The notes: generated by a model from the letters alone, not told the origin. 64,000 nt of DNA from RPQJ01 sp963762315 (GCA_963762315.1 CAVXKO010000004.1:992001-1056000), one strand, 5' to 3'. Shown: positions 15,969 to 24,489, counted from the first letter of the stretch. A program made the numbers and translations.

Positions 15969-16000
15969 AGCGCTCCGGCGAAGAAGGCCAGGACCAGGGC

Positions 16001-17044
16001 ATGATCGAACAGGATCGGGTGATCGCTGCCGGCAGCCAGCGTGACGACGATGTCTACGACCGCGCCGTGCGGCCCAAGACGCTCGCCGAGTACGTCGGCC
16101 AGCCGTCGGTCAAGGCGCAGATGGAGATCTTCATCTCCGCGGCGCGCAATCGCGGCGAGGCGCTCGATCACGTGCTGATCTTCGGGCCGCCCGGGCTCGG
16201 CAAGACGACGCTGGCGCACGTCATCGCCAACGAGCTCGGCGTGGGGTACAAGCAGACTTCCGGACCCGTGCTCGAACGCCCGGGGGACCTGGCGGCGCTG
16301 CTCACCAACCTGCAGCCGAACGAAGTGCTGTTCGTCGACGAAATCCACCGCCTGAGCCCGGTGGTGGAGGAGATCCTCTATCCGGCGCTCGAGGACTACC
16401 AGCTCGACATCGTCATCGGCGAGGGGCCGGGCGCGCGCTCGATCAAGCTCGACCTGCCGCCGTTCACGCTCGTTGGGGCGACGACGCGCGCCGGCCTGCT
16501 CACGTCGCCATTGCGCGACCGGTTCGGCATCGTGCAGCGCCTCGAGTTCTACGGCCGCGACGACCTGCAGCGCATCGTCGAGCGTTCGGCCCGCATCCTC
16601 GGCGTCCCGATGGACGTGGGCGGCGCCGAACGAATTGCTTCACGCTCACGCGGCACCCCACGCATCGCCAACCGCCTGCTCCGACGCGTGCGTGATTTCG
16701 CCGAAGTCAAGGGGGAGGGTCGTGTCACCGACCCGATTGCCCAGGCCGCGCTCGACCTGCTCGACGTCGACCCGCAGGGATTCGACCCGATGGACCGTCG
16801 CCTGATGCTGACGATCATCGAGAAGTTCGACGGCGGGCCGGTCGGCGTCGACAGCCTCGCGGCGGCGCTGGGCGAGGAGCGCGGCACCATCGAAGACGTC
16901 ATCGAGCCCTTCCTCATCCAGCAAGGGTTCATCATGCGCACGGCGCGCGGGCGCGTCGCCACGCGCAACGCGTACCTGCATTTCGGGCTCACGCCCCCCG
17001 CGAGCGAGAAGGCCGGCGGGACACTCGGCCTGTTCGAAGGCTGA
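16001..17044 (+). CDS. ruvB: Holliday junction ATP-dependent helicase RuvB
   Basis: AAA+ motor driving branch migration. 347 aa, normal length. Walker A GPPGLGKTT at about residue 62, Walker B VLFVDEIHRL, sensor 1 LVGATTRAG and arginine-finger region LRDRFGIVQRLEFY are seen, then the winged-helix C-terminus (IEPFLIQQGFIMRTARGRVAT). I chose ATG 16001 (MIEQDRVI) because RuvB proteins begin this way and CCAGGGC precedes it; a GTG at 15965 overlapping the ruvA stop would add 12 residues. Confidence 0.95.
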   Translation: MIEQDRVIAAGSQRDDDVYDRAVRPKTLAEYVGQPSVKAQMEIFISAARNRGEALDHVLIFGPPGLGKTTLAHVIANELGVGYKQTSGPVLERPGDLAALLTNLQPNEVLFVDEIHRLSPVVEEILYPALEDYQLDIVIGEGPGARSIKLDLPPFTLVGATTRAGLLTSPLRDRFGIVQRLEFYGRDDLQRIVERSARILGVPMDVGGAERIASRSRGTPRIANRLLRRVRDFAEVKGEGRVTDPIAQAALDLLDVDPQGFDPMDRRLMLTIIEKFDGGPVGVDSLAAALGEERGTIEDVIEPFLIQQGFIMRTARGRVATRNAYLHFGLTPPASEKAGGTLGLFEG

Positions 17045-17057
17045 CAGGAAGAACACG

Positions 17058-17735
17058 ATGATCGGTGACCAGTCCGTCTTCACGCTGCTGTGGCACGCCA
17101 GTTTCGTCGTGCAGCTCGTCATGCTGCTGCTCGTCGCGGCGTCCGTCGCCTCGTGGGGCATCATCTTCCGCAAGCGCACGGTGCTGTCGCAGGCGCGTGC
17201 CGCGGCCGAGCGCTTCGAGGAACAGTTCTGGTCCGGAGGCGACCTGGCCGGGTTGTACAAGTCGCTCGAGGGCGGTACCCACGAAGGCATGGCGGGAATC
17301 TTCGTCTCGGGCTTCCGCGAGTTCTCGCGGCTGAAGGGGCAGCTCGGCCTTGCGGGCGCGCAGCTGCTCGACGGCAGCCGCCGTGCCATGAAGGTAGCGC
17401 AGATGAAGGAGACGGACCGGCTCGAGCAGAACCTGTCGACGCTCGCTACCATCGGTTCCACGAGCCCGTACGTGGGGCTCTTCGGCACCGTGTGGGGCAT
17501 CCTGAGTGCGTTCCAGGGGCTCGGCAACGTGCAGCAGGCAACGCTCGCGACCGTGGCGCCCAGCATCGCCGAGGCGCTGATCGCCACGGCGATGGGTCTT
17601 TTTGCTGCGATCCCGGCCGTGATCGCCTACAACCGGTATGCCGACCAGGTCGGCCGTCTCGAGTTGCGTTACGACATGTTCATGGAAGAGCTGTCCACGA
17701 TCCTCCAGCGCCATGCTGGCGGCACGCAGGGCTGA
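17058..17735 (+). CDS. tolQ: Tol-Pal system proton channel subunit TolQ
   Basis: Inner-membrane MotA/TolQ/ExbB-family subunit that with TolR energises TolA. 225 aa with three membrane segments: near the N-terminus (VVQLVMLLLVAASVASWGIIF), LATIGSTSPYVGLFGTVWGIL and IAEALIATAMGLFAAIPAVIAYN. The conserved GTVWGI and ATAMGL pore helices are intact. AGGAAG precedes the start. First gene of the tol cluster; the ybgC thioesterase often found before tolQ is absent. Confidence 0.95.
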   Translation: MIGDQSVFTLLWHASFVVQLVMLLLVAASVASWGIIFRKRTVLSQARAAAERFEEQFWSGGDLAGLYKSLEGGTHEGMAGIFVSGFREFSRLKGQLGLAGAQLLDGSRRAMKVAQMKETDRLEQNLSTLATIGSTSPYVGLFGTVWGILSAFQGLGNVQQATLATVAPSIAEALIATAMGLFAAIPAVIAYNRYADQVGRLELRYDMFMEELSTILQRHAGGTQG

Positions 17736-17738
17736 CGC

Positions 17739-18179
17739 ATGCAGCGCATGCGCGGCCGCAAGCTGATGGGCGAGATCAACGTCGTGCCGTACATCGACGT
17801 GATGCTCGTGCTGCTCATCATCTTCATGGTGACGGCGCCGATGCTGAGCCAGGGCATCAAGGTGGACCTGCCGAAGGCGGGCGCATCGCCCATCGAGCCC
17901 GACAAGCTCGAGCCGCTGCTCCTCAGCGTCGATCGCGAGGGCCGCCTGTACCTCAATCTCGGCGATCCGAAGGCTGCGCTCGACGAAAGCCGCGTGCTCG
18001 AGATCGCATCGGCGGCCCTGCGCAGGGAACCTGAGCGCCCCGTACTGGTCAAGGCAGACAGGGCCGTGGCTTACGGTCGGGTCGTGGAGGGCATGGTGTT
18101 GCTGCAGCAGGCCGGCGCGAAGAAGGTCGGTTTCGTCACGGAACCCGTGCAGCCGGTCCGTGAGAAAGGATCGCGCTGA
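17739..18179 (+). CDS. tolR: Tol-Pal system protein TolR
   Basis: ExbD/TolR family, 146 aa. A short cytoplasmic start (MRGRKLMGEINVVPYID) is followed by one membrane helix whose Asp in PYIDVMLVLLIIFMV is the proton-carrying residue. A periplasmic domain (KVDLPKAGA... VLVKADRAVAYGRVVEGM) follows. Three bases separate it from tolQ and from tolA. Confidence 0.94.
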   Translation: MQRMRGRKLMGEINVVPYIDVMLVLLIIFMVTAPMLSQGIKVDLPKAGASPIEPDKLEPLLLSVDREGRLYLNLGDPKAALDESRVLEIASAALRREPERPVLVKADRAVAYGRVVEGMVLLQQAGAKKVGFVTEPVQPVREKGSR

Positions 18180-18182
18180 GCG

Positions 18183-19049
18183 ATGCCGGCGTTCGCGACC
18201 GAGCATCTGCGGCCCCTGCTGGGGTCGGTGGCTTTCCACGTCGTGCTGTTCGCGCTGCTGGCGGGCGCTGCACTGAACTGGACCTCGAAGCAGGAACCGG
18301 TGCCGATCGCCATCGAGGGCACCGTGGTCCAGTACAAGGACCTGCCGCGCTCGCTGCGTTCGGGCAAGCCGATCGCCGAGCCGACCCCGGCGCCTGCGCA
18401 GCCGAAGGCGGAGCCCCGGCCGGAGCCGGCGCCCGATCCCCGGATCGAAGCCGAGAAAGCCGACCAGCAGGCGCGCGAGGAAGCCGCGGCCGAGCGCCGT
18501 CAGCAGGAGCAAGAGCGCGAGAAGAAGGCTCGCGAGGTCGCGGCTGCCGAGAAGCGCAAGGCCGCCGATGCGGCCGCCAAGGCGAAGGCGTCCAGGGAAG
18601 CCGAGCGCAAGGCCGCGGAGGCCGAGGCGCGCAAGCAATCGGAGGCGGAGGCACGGAAGCTGAAAGCGGCGAAGGAGAAGGCCGCGCAGGAAGCGAAGTC
18701 CAGGGCGGCTCGCGAGTCGGAACTGAAGCGCGCCCTGGCCGTCGAGGAAGAAGGTGCCGCAGTCGCGCAATCCGGCGTCGTGGATGAGTACCGGGCGCTG
18801 CTGGTGCAGACGATCGAGCGCAACTGGATCCGCCCGGCCTCGGCGCGCGCGGGCCTCGAATGCACGCTGAACGTCACGCAGGCGACAGGCGGCACGGTCG
18901 TCGACGTGAAGATCGGCGATTGCAACGGGGATCAAGCCGTGCGGGAGTCGATCACGAATGCAGTGTATCGTTCATCGCCGCTGCCGGCCCCTCGCGACCC
19001 GCGGGCGTTCCAGCGTCGCCTGGTCATAGTGTTCAAACCGACGGAGTAA
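18183..19049 (+). CDS. tolA: Tol-Pal system protein TolA
   Basis: Periplasm-spanning stalk linking TolQR to TolB/Pal. 288 aa. Residues about 10-32 are a single membrane anchor (GSVAFHVVLFALLAGAALNW). A Pro-rich hinge and a long Ala/Glu/Lys/Arg coiled-coil helix (about 80-190) follow. The C-terminal domain III contains VDEYRALLVQTIERNWIRP and ECTLNVTQATGGTVV. Shorter than E. coli TolA (421 aa) because the helical domain is shorter. Confidence 0.92.
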   Translation: MPAFATEHLRPLLGSVAFHVVLFALLAGAALNWTSKQEPVPIAIEGTVVQYKDLPRSLRSGKPIAEPTPAPAQPKAEPRPEPAPDPRIEAEKADQQAREEAAAERRQQEQEREKKAREVAAAEKRKAADAAAKAKASREAERKAAEAEARKQSEAEARKLKAAKEKAAQEAKSRAARESELKRALAVEEEGAAVAQSGVVDEYRALLVQTIERNWIRPASARAGLECTLNVTQATGGTVVDVKIGDCNGDQAVRESITNAVYRSSPLPAPRDPRAFQRRLVIVFKPTE

Positions 19050-19056
19050 CCGCTCG

Positions 19057-20376
19057 ATGAGGTCAGATTTCCTGCGTGCGCGATTCCGGCTGCAGGGCAT
19101 GGCGCTGCTGTGCCTTGCGATGATTGCGGCGGATCCCGCGAATGCCCAGTTGCGCCTCGACATCACCCAAGGCGTGCGGGACGCCGTGCCGATCGCCGTC
19201 GTGCCCTTCGGCGGCCAGGAGGCGAGTGCCGCGACGGACGTGGCGGCCATCGTCGCGAACGACCTGAAGCTGAGCGGACGTTTCGCACCGCTCGAGCGGG
19301 CCGACATGGTGTCGCGACCGACCAGCGGCGGGGCGATCCGCTTCCAGGACTGGCGGCTGTTGAAGTCGGATTTCATCGTCGTCGGGCGCGTGGAGCCCGA
19401 TGCCTCCGGCGCGGCGGTGACTTTCGAACTATTCAATGTCCAAACGGGGCAGCCGCTGCTGACGCAGCGCCTCCCGACTTCAGCGCGCGGCATGCGCGCG
19501 ACCGCGCACCGCATCTCCGACGCCATTTACGAGCGGCTGACCGGCATTCCGGGCGCGTTCTCCACGCGGGTGGCCTACATCTCGGTCGAGGGCAGGCCGC
19601 CGGCGCAGCGCTATCGCCTGGTGGTCGCGGATGCTGACGGCTACGGGCCCCGCACGATCATGGAGTCGCCCGAGCCCATCATGTCTCCTGCGTGGTCACC
19701 CGATGGCCAGAGCCTCGCGTACGTGTCGTTCGAGGGCAAGGCCTCGGCGATCTACGTACAGCGGCTTGCGACGGGTGAGCGTCGGCGTGTGTCGGCGCGC
19801 TCCGGCATCAATGGCGCCCCGGCCTGGTCCCCTGACGGCAAGCGGTTGGCGCTGACGCTCTCGCGCGACGGGAACCTCGATATCTACACCCTCGATCTCG
19901 CCACGCAGACCCTGGCGCGCGTGACCAGCGACGACGCGATCGACACGGAACCGGAGTGGTCGGCGGACGGAAAAAACCTCTACTTCACCTCCGATCGGGC
20001 GGGGAACGCGCAGGTCTACCAGGTGGCGCTCGACGGCGCGCGGGAAGCGAAGCGCCTGACGTTCACGAACTCGTACAACGCGCGGCCGCGCCTGTCGCCG
20101 GACGGCCAGTCGCTGGCCCTCGTCACGCTCGATCGTGGCGGCTACCGGATCGCGACGTACGACCTGAAGACGCGCAGCCTGCGGGTGCTCACGGATTCGA
20201 CGCAGGATGAATCGCCGAGCTTCGCGCCGAACGGCGCCGTGATCATCTATGCCACCCAGGGCGGCGGGCGAGGGTCGCTGGCGATGGTTTCGTCCGACGG
20301 TCAGTTCCAGCAGCGCTTGAGCTCCGAACGCGGGGATGTCCGCGATCCGGTGTGGTCGCCGTTCCCCCGGCCCTGA
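19057..20376 (+). CDS. tolB: Tol-Pal system beta-propeller protein TolB
   Basis: Periplasmic protein that binds Pal and TolA, 439 aa. The signal peptide ends near PANAQLRLDI. Residues about 30-170 form the N-terminal domain (PIAVVPFG, LKLSGRFAPLER). A six-bladed propeller with WD40-like repeats follows (PAWSPDGQSLAYVS, PAWSPDGKRLALTLSRDGN, PEWSADGKNLYFTSDRAGN, PRLSPDGQSLALVT). Full length, seven bases after tolA. Confidence 0.95.
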   Translation: MRSDFLRARFRLQGMALLCLAMIAADPANAQLRLDITQGVRDAVPIAVVPFGGQEASAATDVAAIVANDLKLSGRFAPLERADMVSRPTSGGAIRFQDWRLLKSDFIVVGRVEPDASGAAVTFELFNVQTGQPLLTQRLPTSARGMRATAHRISDAIYERLTGIPGAFSTRVAYISVEGRPPAQRYRLVVADADGYGPRTIMESPEPIMSPAWSPDGQSLAYVSFEGKASAIYVQRLATGERRRVSARSGINGAPAWSPDGKRLALTLSRDGNLDIYTLDLATQTLARVTSDDAIDTEPEWSADGKNLYFTSDRAGNAQVYQVALDGAREAKRLTFTNSYNARPRLSPDGQSLALVTLDRGGYRIATYDLKTRSLRVLTDSTQDESPSFAPNGAVIIYATQGGGRGSLAMVSSDGQFQQRLSSERGDVRDPVWSPFPRP

Positions 20377-20428
20377 ATCCACGCCGCGGCAGGTATGATA
20401 CGCAGCCTCTAGAAGGAGTCCGAGATCC

Positions 20429-20971
20429 ATGAAGTTCATGCACGCGATTGCGGTGACCGTCCTGGCCGTGAGCCTGGCGGCCTGCACCAAGCCGAAGCAG
20501 GTCCAGCCCGATGCGGGCGCGCAGAACCCTGTGACGACCACGGATGGAGCGACGACCAGCGGCCTCGGCAACCAGCCTGCCACGGGCTCGAACGCCGCCG
20601 GCGCGATGACCGCGCAGCAGCAGGCCATGGCGGAACTGAACGCCAGGAATACGGTGTACTTCGCCTACGACAGCAGCGAGATCCAGTCCGAGTACGTGCC
20701 GGTCGTCGCCGCGCACGCCGCGTATCTCGCGAAGTACCCGGGGGCGAAGGTCCGTCTCGAAGGCAACACCGACGAACGCGGCTCCCGTGAATACAACATC
20801 GGACTCGGCGAGCGCCGAGCGCAGACGGTGCGCAAGGCCCTGATGCTGCAGGGCGTGGCGGATTCGCAGATCACGACGGTGAGCTACGGCGAGGAGCGGC
20901 CGGCGGCCGAGGGCCACGACGAGGCGGCGTACGCCCAGAACCGTCGCGTCGTCCTGGTCCAGATCCAGTAA
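20429..20971 (+). CDS. pal: Peptidoglycan-associated lipoprotein Pal
   Basis: Outer-membrane lipoprotein anchoring the envelope to peptidoglycan, 180 aa. Lipobox LAAC gives lipidated Cys19. After a Thr/Gly/Ala-rich linker comes the OmpA-like domain: VYFAYDSSEI, LEGNTDERGSREYNIGLGERRAQ (the DAP-binding Asp and Arg) and SYGEERPAAEGHDEAAYAQNRR. A strong RBS (AGAAGGAG) precedes ATG. TATGAT at 20394-20399 could be a -10 for a separate pal promoter, but no clear -35 is seen. Confidence 0.96.
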   Translation: MKFMHAIAVTVLAVSLAACTKPKQVQPDAGAQNPVTTTDGATTSGLGNQPATGSNAAGAMTAQQQAMAELNARNTVYFAYDSSEIQSEYVPVVAAHAAYLAKYPGAKVRLEGNTDERGSREYNIGLGERRAQTVRKALMLQGVADSQITTVSYGEERPAAEGHDEAAYAQNRRVVLVQIQ

Positions 20972-20981
20972 CGGGCCCGCC

Positions 20982-21740
20982 ATGAGCCGACACATGCGCT
21001 ATTCGATCGTGCTCGTTGTGCTGGGACTGCTCGGCGCGCAGCCCGCTGCCCAGGCGGCCGCGAGCAACAAGGAACTGGAAGCCCAGGCCGCTGCGATCGA
21101 GTCGCGGCTCGGCGCGCTCGAGCAGCGCGCGAACCAGTCCCTGGTCGAACTGCAGCAGCAGATCGAGACCTCGCGGCAGGAACTGCGCACGTTGCGCGGG
21201 CAGATCGAAGAGGCGACGCATCAGCTCGAGACTCTGCAGCAGCAGCAGCGCGACCTGTACGGCGACCTCGACCGTCGCTTGCTGCTGATCGAGAACGCGG
21301 GTGGCACGGCCAGCCCGGGCGCAAGCGCTGCCCCCGCTGCACCCGAAGTGATGTTCGCGGACGAGGCCGCGGTCTACGGCGATGCGTTCGCGGCCATGAA
21401 GGCCGGGCGCTACGAGGATGCCGCGAGGGGCTTCCAGCTCTACTTGACGAAGTACCCAAGGGGCCCGCGCGCCGACAACGCGAGCTATTGGCTCGGCGAG
21501 GCGCAATACGTCCAGCAGGACTACACCGCCGCGCTGAAGTCTTTCCAGTTGGTGAGCGCGTTCCCCGAATCGCGCAAGCTGCCGGATGCATTGCTCAAGG
21601 TGGGTTACTGCCAGTACGAGCTCAAGGCGTTCAGGAACGCCCGCGCCACGTTGCAGAAGGTCATTTCGACCTATCCGGATGCCGATGCGGCCAAGCTGGC
21701 GCAGGCCCGCATCGACAAGATGAACGAAGAGGGCCGGTGA
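20982..21740 (+). CDS. cpoB: Cell division coordinator CpoB (YbgF)
   Basis: Periplasmic TolA-binding regulator that ties peptidoglycan synthesis to outer-membrane constriction. 252 aa: a signal peptide ending about AAQAAASN, a trimerising coiled coil (about 30-105, rich in Glu/Gln/Leu), an Ala/Pro linker and then TPR repeats (AFAAMKAGRYEDAARGFQLYLTKYP, ASYWLGEAQYVQQDYTAALKSF, KVGYCQYELKAFRNARATL). It closes the tol-pal operon; queE starts inside its stop codon. Confidence 0.93.
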   Translation: MSRHMRYSIVLVVLGLLGAQPAAQAAASNKELEAQAAAIESRLGALEQRANQSLVELQQQIETSRQELRTLRGQIEEATHQLETLQQQQRDLYGDLDRRLLLIENAGGTASPGASAAPAAPEVMFADEAAVYGDAFAAMKAGRYEDAARGFQLYLTKYPRGPRADNASYWLGEAQYVQQDYTAALKSFQLVSAFPESRKLPDALLKVGYCQYELKAFRNARATLQKVISTYPDADAAKLAQARIDKMNEEGR

Positions 21741-22378
21741 CCCGACTCAAGATCACGGAGACCTTCGTCTCGATCCAGGGCGAAGCCGACGCGGTAGGCT
21801 GGCCGACACTCTTCATCCGCCTGACGGGCTGCCCCCTGCGGTGCGTGTACTGCGACACGCAGTACTCGTTCTACGGGGGCGAATGGCAAGAGCTCGAAGA
21901 TCTGCTGACGGTCGCGCGGGGAAGCGGGGTGCGCCACGTCTGCGTGACGGGCGGCGAGCCCCTGGCGCAGAAGTCGTGCCACGAGCTGCTGAAAGCACTG
22001 TGCGACGAGGGCTACCTCGTGTCGCTCGAGACCAGCGGCGCAATGGACGTCGCGCCGGTCGATCCGCGCGTGAGTCGCGTGGTGGACCTCAAGACTCCCG
22101 GCTCGGGCGAGCTGAAGCGTAACCGCCTCGAGAATCTCGAAGTGCTGGGCGGGCACGACCAGGTGAAGTTCGTGCTGTGCTCCCGCGGCGATTACGAGTG
22201 GGCACGCGACCTGCTGAGGTCGCGCGCCGAACCGCTGCCGTGCCAGGCGCTGTTCTCGCCGGTCTGGGGCGAGGTGGAGCCGCGCGAACTCGCCGAGTGG
22301 ATCCTCGCGGACCGGCTCGACGTGCGCCTTCAGGTGCAGCTGCACAAGATCCTCTGGGGCAACCAGCCGGGAAAGTAG
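21737..22378 (+). CDS. queE: 7-carboxy-7-deazaguanine synthase QueE
   Basis: Radical-SAM enzyme forming CDG from carboxy-tetrahydropterin in queuosine/preQ0 synthesis. 213 aa. The cluster-binding cysteines are in CPLRCVYCDTQYSF (CX3CX2C), with SIQGEADAVGWPTLFIRLTG before them and VCVTGGEPLAQ (SAM site) after. The start is GTG 21737 overlapping the cpoB stop (GTGA). It lies ten bases before queC. Confidence 0.94.
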   Translation: MTRLKITETFVSIQGEADAVGWPTLFIRLTGCPLRCVYCDTQYSFYGGEWQELEDLLTVARGSGVRHVCVTGGEPLAQKSCHELLKALCDEGYLVSLETSGAMDVAPVDPRVSRVVDLKTPGSGELKRNRLENLEVLGGHDQVKFVLCSRGDYEWARDLLRSRAEPLPCQALFSPVWGEVEPRELAEWILADRLDVRLQVQLHKILWGNQPGK

Positions 22379-22387
22379 GCGAAGGGC

Positions 22388-23083
22388 ATGCAACCAGCGT
22401 CCACATGCCAGCGTCGCGCCGTCGTGCTCGTCTCGGGCGGCCTCGATTCGGCCACCTGCCTCGCCATCGCCCGCGGCGAAGGCTTCCAGTGCTATGCGCT
22501 CAGCTTCGCGTACGGCCAGCGTCACTCGGCCGAGCTGCAGGCGGCAGCACGCGTCGCGAAGTCGCTCGGTGCGGCGGAGCACCGGGTCATGACGATCGAC
22601 CTGGCCGCTTTCGGCGGGTCCGCGCTCACCGATACGCACATCGCCATCCCGGAAGGGCCTGGCGCCGGCGGCATCCCGATCACGTATGTCCCGGCGCGCA
22701 ACACCGTATTCCTCTCGTTCGCGCTCGCATGGAGCGAGGTGCTCGACGCGCACGACATCTTCATCGGCGTGAACGCCGTGGATTACTCGGGCTACCCGGA
22801 TTGCCGGCCCGAGTTCGTCGCGGCGTACGAGAAAATGGCCAATCTCGCGACGCGCGCGGGCGTCGAGGGCGAGGCGCCGCTCAGGATCCGCACGCCGCTG
22901 ATCGAGTGGAGCAAGGCCGAAATCATCCGGCGCGGCACCGCCCTCGGCGTCGATTTCGCAGAGACCGTATCCTGCTACCAGGCGGACGAGGCCGGGCGGG
23001 CCTGCGGCCGCTGCGATTCGTGCCGGTTGCGTCGCGAGGGCTTCGCAGCCGCAGGATTGGCCGATCCGACCCGTTACCGGTGA
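22388..23083 (+). CDS. queC: 7-cyano-7-deazaguanine synthase QueC
   Basis: ATP-dependent conversion of CDG to preQ0. 231 aa. PP-loop motif VLVSGGLDSATCL lies near the N-terminus, then FAYGQRHSAEL and VPARNTVFLSFAL. The C-terminal zinc site is SCYQADEAGRACGRCDSC (four Cys). Follows queE, so the first two committed queuosine enzymes after QueD are encoded together; queD is not in the window. Confidence 0.95.
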   Translation: MQPASTCQRRAVVLVSGGLDSATCLAIARGEGFQCYALSFAYGQRHSAELQAAARVAKSLGAAEHRVMTIDLAAFGGSALTDTHIAIPEGPGAGGIPITYVPARNTVFLSFALAWSEVLDAHDIFIGVNAVDYSGYPDCRPEFVAAYEKMANLATRAGVEGEAPLRIRTPLIEWSKAEIIRRGTALGVDFAETVSCYQADEAGRACGRCDSCRLRREGFAAAGLADPTRYR

Positions 23084-23102
23084 TCGTCCGCAACCAATCG
23101 GA

Positions 23103-23108
23103 TATGAT
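23103..23108 (+). promoter_or_regulatory. Probable -10 of the tRNA-Lys promoter
   Basis: TATGAT is followed by a very GC-rich stretch (GCGCGCCCC) 16 bases before the mature tRNA. A GC-rich discriminator after -10 is typical of stable-RNA promoters under stringent control. No good -35 is visible at the right spacing. Confidence 0.45.
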
Positions 23109-23123
23109 GCGCGCCCCTCCGGC

Positions 23124-23198
23124 GGGCCGTTAGCTCAGCGGTAGAGCAGCTGGCTTTTAACCAGTTGGTCGATGGTTCGATCCCATCACGGCCCACCA
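23124..23198 (+). tRNA. tRNA-Lys (anticodon TTT)
   Basis: A complete cloverleaf is visible. Acceptor GGGCCGT pairs with ACGGCCC, D-arm is GCTC/GAGC, anticodon stem GCTGG/CCAGT closes the loop CTTTTAA with TTT, and T-arm GATGG TTCGATC CCATC follows. Discriminator A and CCA (23196-23198) are encoded. 75 nt. It closes the tol-pal-que cluster, a common gammaproteobacterial position for tRNA-Lys. Confidence 0.97.
23185..23198 (+). other. Candidate attL: 3' end of tRNA-Lys
   Basis: ATCACGGCCCACCA, the last 14 bases of the tRNA, recurs exactly in the same orientation at 24330-24343. An integrase-like fragment lies between the copies, the expected layout of an element inserted in the tRNA 3' end. 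Confidence 0.6.
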
Positions 23199-23226
23199 AT
23201 CAAATCAATCAGTTAGGCCGAAAAGT

Positions 23227-23514
23227 TCATGCCCCGGCGAGGGCTGTGCTGACCACTTGCCTACTCTTGGCGCGGCGTAGAGGGTCGACAGGGCTGTCCG
23301 GACCGACTCTTCTCGGTCGGGAAGAAAGTGCAGGTGGGATCGTCCCCGTCATGGTCGGAGAGGTGTGCGCGGCGAGCCGGGACACCTCGACCTCCGGCCA
23401 CCCTGCCGCCAGCGCGTGCGAGACGAAACAATGCCGCAGGTCATGCTGGCGGCAGACCGCCAGTGCGGCCCGCTCGAAAACGCACTTTCCCATGAGCGCC
23501 GGGCGTGAGTCCAA
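23227..23514 (-). pseudogene. C-terminal remnant of a tyrosine recombinase (integrase)
   Basis: A 95-residue frame containing CRQHDLRHCFVSHALAAG and VSRLAAHTSPTMT. This matches the box-II region of tyrosine integrases, where HxLRH supplies catalytic His and Arg and the later (G/A)H supplies the second His. After it the frame reads TGTIPPALSS, where the catalytic Tyr is expected, so the nucleophile is missing. The N-terminal four-fifths of the protein is absent: a TAG lies three codons upstream of its TTG start. The position right behind tRNA-Lys supports an integrase origin. Base composition is less GC-rich than the flanking operons. It is non-functional as read. Confidence 0.55.
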
Positions 23515-23655
23515 TTGGTCCTAGCGATTACACACGACTTGTCCCTCACCTATCCCGACTTGTGGCGACGTGGCTTCGGCCTAGCCTTTGTCTTAAAGGT
23601 TGCGACGCGCCGTTCATGGTGTGCCCAGCCCGAGGCCAAGGCGAGGAGTAGAGCC

Positions 23656-24054
23656 ATGAGCAGGATTCCATGCGGAGTCGCGGTCGCGTTATTCAGCGCA
23701 GTGTCAGTCAGCAGCATTGCCGTTGCACAGCAGATCGAGGGGGTCGTCGTCGAAGCGTCGCATATCGTGCAGTCATCAGTGACTGGTCGAAACCCCGCCA
23801 CCGGGGGAGACATCGTTAGCATGACGGTCAGTTACCGCGTGAGCTATGCGGGACTCGATCTGGCCTCAAAGGCGGGGGCGACTGAACTCGAAAAGCGCGT
23901 CAAAGACGCAGCCCTTGCAGCCTGCAAAGACATAGGTCGCGAATATCCACTTGTACCGCCGCACGACGCCACGTGCGCCAAGGAGGCGACTGATAAGGCG
24001 ATGGTCAAAGTGCATGAGCTAGTCGCTGCGGCCGGTAAGAAGTCCGCCAAGTAG
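23656..24054 (+). CDS. UrcA family protein (exported, function unknown)
   Basis: 132 aa. The signal peptide (VAVALFSAVSVSSIAVAQ) is followed by the UrcA pattern: SYRVSYAGLDLASKAGATELEKRVKDAALAAC with the (Y)xxLDL core, and a second Cys in HDATCAKEATDKAM that probably forms a disulphide with the first. UrcA proteins are small periplasmic proteins of unknown function. ATG 23656 has GAGGAG upstream; a longer frame from 23515 is not supported. It lies inside the decayed tRNA-Lys element and has lower GC and more varied third positions than its neighbours, consistent with acquisition. Confidence 0.7.
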   Translation: MSRIPCGVAVALFSAVSVSSIAVAQQIEGVVVEASHIVQSSVTGRNPATGGDIVSMTVSYRVSYAGLDLASKAGATELEKRVKDAALAACKDIGREYPLVPPHDATCAKEATDKAMVKVHELVAAAGKKSAK

Positions 24055-24099
24055 TCGGCGGGAGTTGCCCATTTCTTATTGGCGCAACTCGACTGAGTG

Positions 24100-24118
24100 C
24101 CCCGGCCCCGCGCCGGGG
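24100..24118 (+). terminator. Possible hairpin terminator after the UrcA gene
   Basis: CCCCGGC pairs with GCCGGGG over a five-base loop, 45 bp after the UrcA stop. No T run follows, so intrinsic termination is doubtful. Confidence 0.3.
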
Positions 24119-24329
24119 TTCCACTTGAACCTACGTCTTCAACCCACTCGATGTGCTTCAACGGTTGGCCGTCGAACGCGAAGGGCTGTCTGCCGACCTG
24201 CACTCCGCAGAAGTCCAACTGGAACCTACGGCAGCGCGACCAGCGTTGCGGCAAATCTGGGGGTAACTGGTTGCGCGAGCCGGGGCAACATCACTGTCAA
24301 TCGAACGCATGGCGGAATCGCGCGGTGGA

Positions 24330-24343
24330 ATCACGGCCCACCA
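24330..24343 (+). other. Candidate attR: 14-bp copy of the tRNA-Lys 3' end
   Basis: ATCACGGCCCACCA is identical to the tRNA-Lys 3' terminus 1,145 bp upstream and in direct orientation. Similarity does not extend further into the T-arm. A 14-base exact match this close is unlikely by chance and marks the right border of a deleted or decayed integrative element. Confidence 0.55.
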
Positions 24344-24489
24344 TCCTTGCCTGGCGGTCCTTCCTGACCTGGCCCCAGGTCGGCGTCTGGCGGATGCTTT
24401 GCCGCCGCGCGAAGGTCTATCATGGATCCGCCTCAGGGCGGGATTGGGACCCGCCCGCACGAACGACACGAAGCGAGAGGGATTGCGCG

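Larger units (their letters stand above)
24055..24489. other. 435 bp without a convincing gene
   Basis: Open frames here lack coding character and family resemblance. The stretch holds two weak hairpins just after the UrcA gene, a pair of similar 17-18-bp direct sequences ending GAACCTACG (24119-24135 and 24213-24230), and the second copy of the tRNA-Lys 3' end (24330-24343). It is best read as decayed mobile-element DNA plus the promoter region of the next gene. Confidence 0.5.

Noticed and set aside
23515..23655. Longer UrcA protein starting at 23515
   Set aside because: The extra residues lie before a clear RBS and signal peptide beginning at ATG 23656 and have no family resemblance.
24119..24230. 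Imperfect 17-18-bp direct repeats ending GAACCTACG as attachment or IS ends
   Set aside because: Two copies only, with a gap and mismatches, no transposase and no target duplication; too weak to call.
24097..24489. Long N-terminal extension of the secreted protein at 24490
   Set aside because: It would bury the signal peptide internally and cross the candidate attR; the frame has no coding character.
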